A stretch of 64,000 nt of DNA, from positions 59,004-123,003 of the forward strand of contig JACQIB010000002.1 in NCBI GenBank assembly GCA_016198755.1. The letters are read 5' to 3'. Both the position numbers and the translations under genes were made by a program. This document shows positions 60,076 through 64,000 of the stretch, in pieces. The first letter of the stretch is position 1, and every line of letters starts with the position of its first letter. This DNA is from Candidatus Aenigmatarchaeota archaeon (lineage in GTDB: Archaea > Aenigmatarchaeota > Aenigmatarchaeia > Aenigmatarchaeales > JACQIB01). Under the pieces are notes generated by a model. It saw only the letters and a program-made list of their open reading frames with translations. It did no database searches and had not been told where the DNA came from.

Positions 60076-62505
60076 TTATTTGCATTTAATTTCAGGGGTG
60101 GAAGCTGAATAACTAGTGCCTGGCCTCTTGACACTTACAGTTCGTCCCGACCAACTATGATCTGCATCCTGAAACATTGACCACTGAGTAGTTTCAGGGT
60201 CGCCCGGCCTTCTTTTACAGTAAGTTGTCGTGTCTGTGTTAGATTTAGATTCTAATGTTCCCCAAGAATCGCATTTTATTGAAGTTATCCAATATTCTGT
60301 TATAGTATCACCTACTGGCCCGCTTGCAGTACCAGTTGCAGTTAACTCATAGTTTGTGTATTGGCCGGTTGAGGTCTTGAAAGTTTTTGGAGTGCAAGTT
60401 TTGCTTGTTAGGCTAATTTTTTCTACAACAGGTGGTAGTGTTGTAGTTGTAGTGGTTGTTGTCGCATCGAATTTGGCGTGTACTGTCTCATCCTTTGTCA
60501 TGTTACGTATCAAGCACGCTATATCTGTTGGTTTATAGTTTACAAAATCACATGGTCCTGACCAGCGGTCAAACGTTGAGCCATAATCAGGCTTGGCAAC
60601 AAGACTCACTAAATTGGCACCTATACTTTTATCATTGTCATCAAAGGATAATTCAGCTGAACAATCATCGCCGCAGCTTATTTCAAACTTTGGCGGGTTG
60701 GTTACATAGCCTGTACCAGCACCATCCTTTACTACAGTAAGAGTATATTTTCGCAGTTTTCCGAAAGTTGCTGTAACTTGTATGTCCGAGTCCATTGTTA
60801 CTTTACATGCACTGCCAGTTGTAACACATCCGCCTGCCCAATCTGAAAATACAGATCCCTCATCTGCCTTCGAACCCAATCCTACAATTTGACTTTCATT
60901 ATAGGTAAAGACACACGGCGCAGGTCCAGGACATATTTCCGCATTCTCGGCACCGCTTTCTGCAGTCACAAGCGCTACACCTCCAGTTCCGGTGCCAGCA
61001 AAGTTAATTGTCAGAGTACGGGTTTTGATTTTAGCTACTCGATTGGTAGTTGCAGGCCCCTGTCCTGTAGTTGTTGGTTGATCTTTCTGTGTTATAATTA
61101 ATCTAGCAAGTTTGCAATCTGATTCTCCAACAGAATCCACAACACATACTTCAAACACGTAAGTTCCAGCTGTTGTGGATTCACCAATAACTGAACCATC
61201 AAAACTTAGACCCATTCCAAATGGAGGAGTGCTGCTTCTAAAAGATCCAAATCTAAAATAGTATGGTTTTGTCCCACCAGTAGCACTTGCTATATTGGCA
61301 TTACATTTTTCATTTTCCACGCAAGTAACAGTTGAAGTTGTTATGACCGGAGCCTGTCCTCTAATGATTATACGAATCTCAATCTCATGGATTTCTCCTG
61401 TAGAATCTGTGACTACGACAGTAAATGGAGGTGTTATTTTTGATGTAGTTCCACGATCCAAAGCCGGAGCTGTTCCAGAAAGAACGCCGCTTTCACCAAG
61501 TGTAAATCCATTGGGAATTGCTGAGCCTTCTTTTACAGTCCATGTGTAAGGAGGTTTTCCACCCTTAGAAAATAGATGATAAGAATTAAAACTGTTAGCC
61601 ACCCATACATAAGATGATGGTGCATCAATATAGAATTTTGGATCAGCTGAAACAGGTTTTGTAGCAATTGAAAAATCTTTCAGATTTGTTGCATCATTAT
61701 CAGATTTTATGAATTTATCTACTCCATCTTGCAATCTTTCAAGACCAGTTGAAGCAGAAACATCGACCTTCTTGCCCGTAGAATCTTTCATTTCAATATC
61801 CTTATCATTTTCCTTCCCATCTAACGTTCCATCTGACCAGTCATTTACGAGTGCATTTTCCAGATCAAGAGGATTGACATCAAGATCATTTGCCTGTTGT
61901 GATAAACCTGCAAGCAGAACACCGTACTCTCTTTGTTCGCGGCTCCCAAGTAATACACTGTCAGGATCATTAGCAGCCACAGGTGGTGTGTTTACTATAT
62001 CAATACGATACTGTTGGGAAACAATTCTGTTTGCAAAATTAACAGCATCCACTGTTTTTGTACCCTTTTTTATCTTGTTTATTGCAAGCTTTGTTGCCAT
62101 ATTTGTAAATGGTGTAACAGAAGCCTGCGTTAAATTAGAAGTCATAACCGTACTCATCACATCAGTGTCAGATAATTGAACAGTTGAGTTTGTGGCTTCA
62201 TCTCTATAAAATCCTCCTACAGATTCTATCAGTATTATAGGTGGAGAATTCTGTGGCAAAGACATGTAAACATTTCCGTTTGGAGATGAACCGATAGGCC
62301 CGGCAATCAAGCTACCTTTGGTCCCATCATCATTTAACGTATAGGCACTGACAGTTGCATCAAAAATTAGGCCTTTGGCAACTGTAACTATGAGAGATGT
62401 TTGACCAGTGGCAGATGTGGATGTGCTTTGGTTCGTGCAACCAGCAATCAGAACAAGAGAAACTATTGCAGCACCAATGAAAAATTGTGTTGCACCAATT
62501 TTCAT
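60076..62505 (-). CDS. Large multidomain surface lipoprotein
   Basis: An 809-residue lipoprotein: lipobox LIAGC, an N-terminal domain (about 30-300), putative Ig domains of the He_PIG kind (GGKPPYTWTVKEG, GFTLGESGVLSGTAP and again GGTKPYYFRFGS), two InlB B-like repeats (SVFSDWAGGC...VTATF and STFDRWSGPC...VHAKF), a run of eight Thr, and a C-terminal Cys-containing domain. Sites are typical of adhesion proteins. The stop is 8 nt from that of the beta-propeller gene. Confidence 0.85.
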   Translation of the reverse strand: MKIGATQFFIGAAIVSLVLIAGCTNQSTSTSATGQTSLIVTVAKGLIFDATVSAYTLNDDGTKGSLIAGPIGSSPNGNVYMSLPQNSPPIILIESVGGFYRDEATNSTVQLSDTDVMSTVMTSNLTQASVTPFTNMATKLAINKIKKGTKTVDAVNFANRIVSQQYRIDIVNTPPVAANDPDSVLLGSREQREYGVLLAGLSQQANDLDVNPLDLENALVNDWSDGTLDGKENDKDIEMKDSTGKKVDVSASTGLERLQDGVDKFIKSDNDATNLKDFSIATKPVSADPKFYIDAPSSYVWVANSFNSYHLFSKGGKPPYTWTVKEGSAIPNGFTLGESGVLSGTAPALDRGTTSKITPPFTVVVTDSTGEIHEIEIRIIIRGQAPVITTSTVTCVENEKCNANIASATGGTKPYYFRFGSFRSSTPPFGMGLSFDGSVIGESTTAGTYVFEVCVVDSVGESDCKLARLIITQKDQPTTTGQGPATTNRVAKIKTRTLTINFAGTGTGGVALVTAESGAENAEICPGPAPCVFTYNESQIVGLGSKADEGSVFSDWAGGCVTTGSACKVTMDSDIQVTATFGKLRKYTLTVVKDGAGTGYVTNPPKFEISCGDDCSAELSFDDNDKSIGANLVSLVAKPDYGSTFDRWSGPCDFVNYKPTDIACLIRNMTKDETVHAKFDATTTTTTTTLPPVVEKISLTSKTCTPKTFKTSTGQYTNYELTATGTASGPVGDTITEYWITSIKCDSWGTLESKSNTDTTTYCKRRPGDPETTQWSMFQDADHSWSGRTVSVKRPGTSYSASTPEIKCK

Positions 62506-62549
62506 AAGTATTGATATGATGGTGGCAATATAAAGGTTTATTCTGTGTG

Positions 62550-64000
62550 TTAGATTTTCCTATTTATTTCATCTTTCAATTGTGATATAAACTCTTCTAC
62601 CTGCACCCCAAACTTAACCTTCCCATCTCTCCCACGCACAGCTATAGAGTTCTTCTCAACTTCCTTATCTCCAACAGTTACAGTATAAGGAACTTTCTGC
62701 ATCTGGCTATCCCTGACCTTATACTCAACAGTTGTGTTAGAATAGTCAGAGTCGACCCTTATCCCAGCTTCCAGCAGCTTTTGCTCTATTCCTTTAGCAA
62801 ATTCCATATGTTTATCAGAAACAGACAAAATTCTTACCTGTATCGGGGAAATCCAGAGCGGGAAAGCTCCAGCATAGTGTTCTATCAGTATCCCAATAAA
62901 CCTTTCCAGAGATCCGTAAATAGCTCTATGTACAACAACCGGAGTCTTTTCCTTCCCGTCCTTATCAGTATACTTTAAACCAAACCTTTTTGGCTGCTGG
63001 AAATCCAACTGTACTGTTCCTGTCTGCCATTCCCTACCTAGAACATCTGTCATGAGTATGTCTATTTTGGGTCCATAGAAAGCTCCATCCCCTTCTGCTA
63101 ATATATAGTTCCCTTTTCCAACTCTCTTTTCCAGTATTCTTTTAATGGAAGCTTCAGCTTTGTTCCAGCTTTCAATATCTCCCATAAACTTTTCAGGCCT
63201 TGTTCCAAGCCTGTATTTGTATTTCAATCCAAAAACTCCATAAAACAGCTCTGCAATCTCGAAAATCCTATCATATTCCTCTTCTATCTGCTCTTCTGTT
63301 ACAAAATTATGAGAGTCATCCTGCCTGAAACCCCTGACCCTAAACAATCCACCAAGAGTTCCAGAGAGTTCATATCTGTGTATTACATCAATATCTGAAA
63401 ATCTCAATGGCAGATCTCTGTAACTTCTTGTCTGAGAGGAGAAAATAATCATTGCATTAGGGCAGCCCATAGCTTTCAGCCCATAAACCTCATTCTTTCC
63501 CATATCAGCAATGAACATATCATTCTTGTAGTGTTCCCAATGTCCAGAGGTTTCCCAGAGCTCTTTCTTGTTTACAATAGGAGCTGAAATTTCCTTATAA
63601 CCCCTCTTTGCATGATCTGTGCGCCAGAATTCCATTAATTGATTGTACAGAATCATTCCATTTGGCAGCCAGTATGGTATACCAGGAGCAGTCTCATGGA
63701 AGAGAAACAATCCAAGCTTTGGACCGATATTGCGGTGGTCTCTTGCTTCAGCCATCTCCCTTATTTTCAAAAATCCATCCAGCTCTTTCTGTGTTCTAAA
63801 ACTAATACCATAAATCCTCTGCAACTGTTGCTTTGAGGAATCTCCCTTCCAATAGGCTGCAGCCAGTTTCAACAGTTTCACAGCCCCCACTCTCCCAGAG
63901 CTTGGAGAGTGCGGCCCTTCACACAAATCATAAAACTCTTTCCCAAGCCAGTAAACAGAAATCTGTCCTTTAATTTCCTTTATCAACTCCAGCTTGTATG
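62550..64000 (-). CDS. thrS: Threonyl-tRNA synthetase, bacterial type, 5' part cut
   Basis: The visible 483 residues begin in the N2 editing domain (YDLCEGPHSPSSGRVGAVKL, AAAYWKG) and run through the class II core (motif 2 region FRVRGFRQDDSHNF, GDGAFYGPKIDI, HRAIYGSLERFIGILIEH) to the anticodon domain. The reading frame stays open to the right edge, so the N-terminus is outside. The YDLC..GPH editing domain is the bacterial/eukaryal kind; most archaea have a DTD-like domain, so the gene was probably gained by transfer. Confidence 0.95.
   Translation of the reverse strand, partial: YKLELIKEIKGQISVYWLGKEFYDLCEGPHSPSSGRVGAVKLLKLAAAYWKGDSSKQQLQRIYGISFRTQKELDGFLKIREMAEARDHRNIGPKLGLFLFHETAPGIPYWLPNGMILYNQLMEFWRTDHAKRGYKEISAPIVNKKELWETSGHWEHYKNDMFIADMGKNEVYGLKAMGCPNAMIIFSSQTRSYRDLPLRFSDIDVIHRYELSGTLGGLFRVRGFRQDDSHNFVTEEQIEEEYDRIFEIAELFYGVFGLKYKYRLGTRPEKFMGDIESWNKAEASIKRILEKRVGKGNYILAEGDGAFYGPKIDILMTDVLGREWQTGTVQLDFQQPKRFGLKYTDKDGKEKTPVVVHRAIYGSLERFIGILIEHYAGAFPLWISPIQVRILSVSDKHMEFAKGIEQKLLEAGIRVDSDYSNTTVEYKVRDSQMQKVPYTVTVGDKEVEKNSIAVRGRDGKVKFGVQVEEFISQLKDEINRKI

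Overview
The window is archaeal. It carries an archaeal histone, RadB, Cdc48, Nop5 with fibrillarin, ribosomal protein S17e, aMBF1, the PIN/KH ATPase PINA, Nre, tRNAs with introns, TATA boxes about 25 nt upstream of many start codons, and GGTGAT-type ribosome binding sites on internal genes. The DNA is AT-rich and very tightly packed. Lipoproteins with a GCTGQ/GCTNQ lipobox and threonine-rich spacers, many orphan genes and a bacterial-type ThrRS suggest a DPANN archaeon (Diapherotrites-, Micrarchaeota- or Aenigmarchaeota-like). This placement is an inference; no rRNA is present to settle it.

Layout. 1-7.4 kb: membrane protein, RadB, NUDIX, a Cdc48 operon with a DUF3467 protein, histone, methionine aminopeptidase, HD hydrolase, Lrp. 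7.5-15.3 kb: four intron-bearing tRNAs (Leu, Glu, Val, Ser), DsbA-like protein, CPBP protease, HxlR regulator, Rieske protein, two zinc-ribbon/Hsp20-like paralogues around a lipoprotein, Ogg2. 15.3-29 kb: PRC-barrel protein, shortened malate dehydrogenase with an arginase-family enzyme, a pair of ADP-forming acyl-CoA synthetase homologues that lack both phospho-histidines, lamin-tail surface protein, HhH-GPD glycosylase, Lhr helicase, aldo/keto reductase, PduO, ThiI, a second lipoprotein. 29-38.5 kb: S17e, the Nop5-fibrillarin operon, Nre, the IleRS-HD-DHH operon, aminotransferase-MBF1-acylphosphatase. 38.5-42.4 kb: an island of orphan genes (AbrB-like tandem, unknown protein, amidohydrolase), then HisRS. 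42.4-49.5 kb: nuclease, PINA, tRNA-Arg with two introns, small metabolic enzymes, LemA, a cysteine-bearing HTH regulator. 49.5-64 kb: redox and copper genes (glutaredoxin, cupredoxin lipoprotein), orphans, tRNA-Cys followed by CysRS, TrmB regulator, DedA, membrane-bound HTH protein, large secreted proteins, partial ThrRS.

Strongest second-look items: (1) four closely spaced divergent gene pairs each have one near-symmetric TATA element in the middle of a 49-58 bp gap; (2) T-loop introns of identical length (55 nt) in tRNA-Ser and tRNA-Arg, plus D-loop introns in tRNA-Glu and tRNA-Arg; (3) the same 17-bp palindrome in front of a cysteine-containing regulator and, 38 kb away, a Rieske gene; (4) both subunits of an acyl-CoA synthetase (ADP-forming) have lost their catalytic histidines; (5) a chain of three hairpins that holds a start codon in a loop; (6) tRNA-Cys placed 12 nt ahead of cysS.
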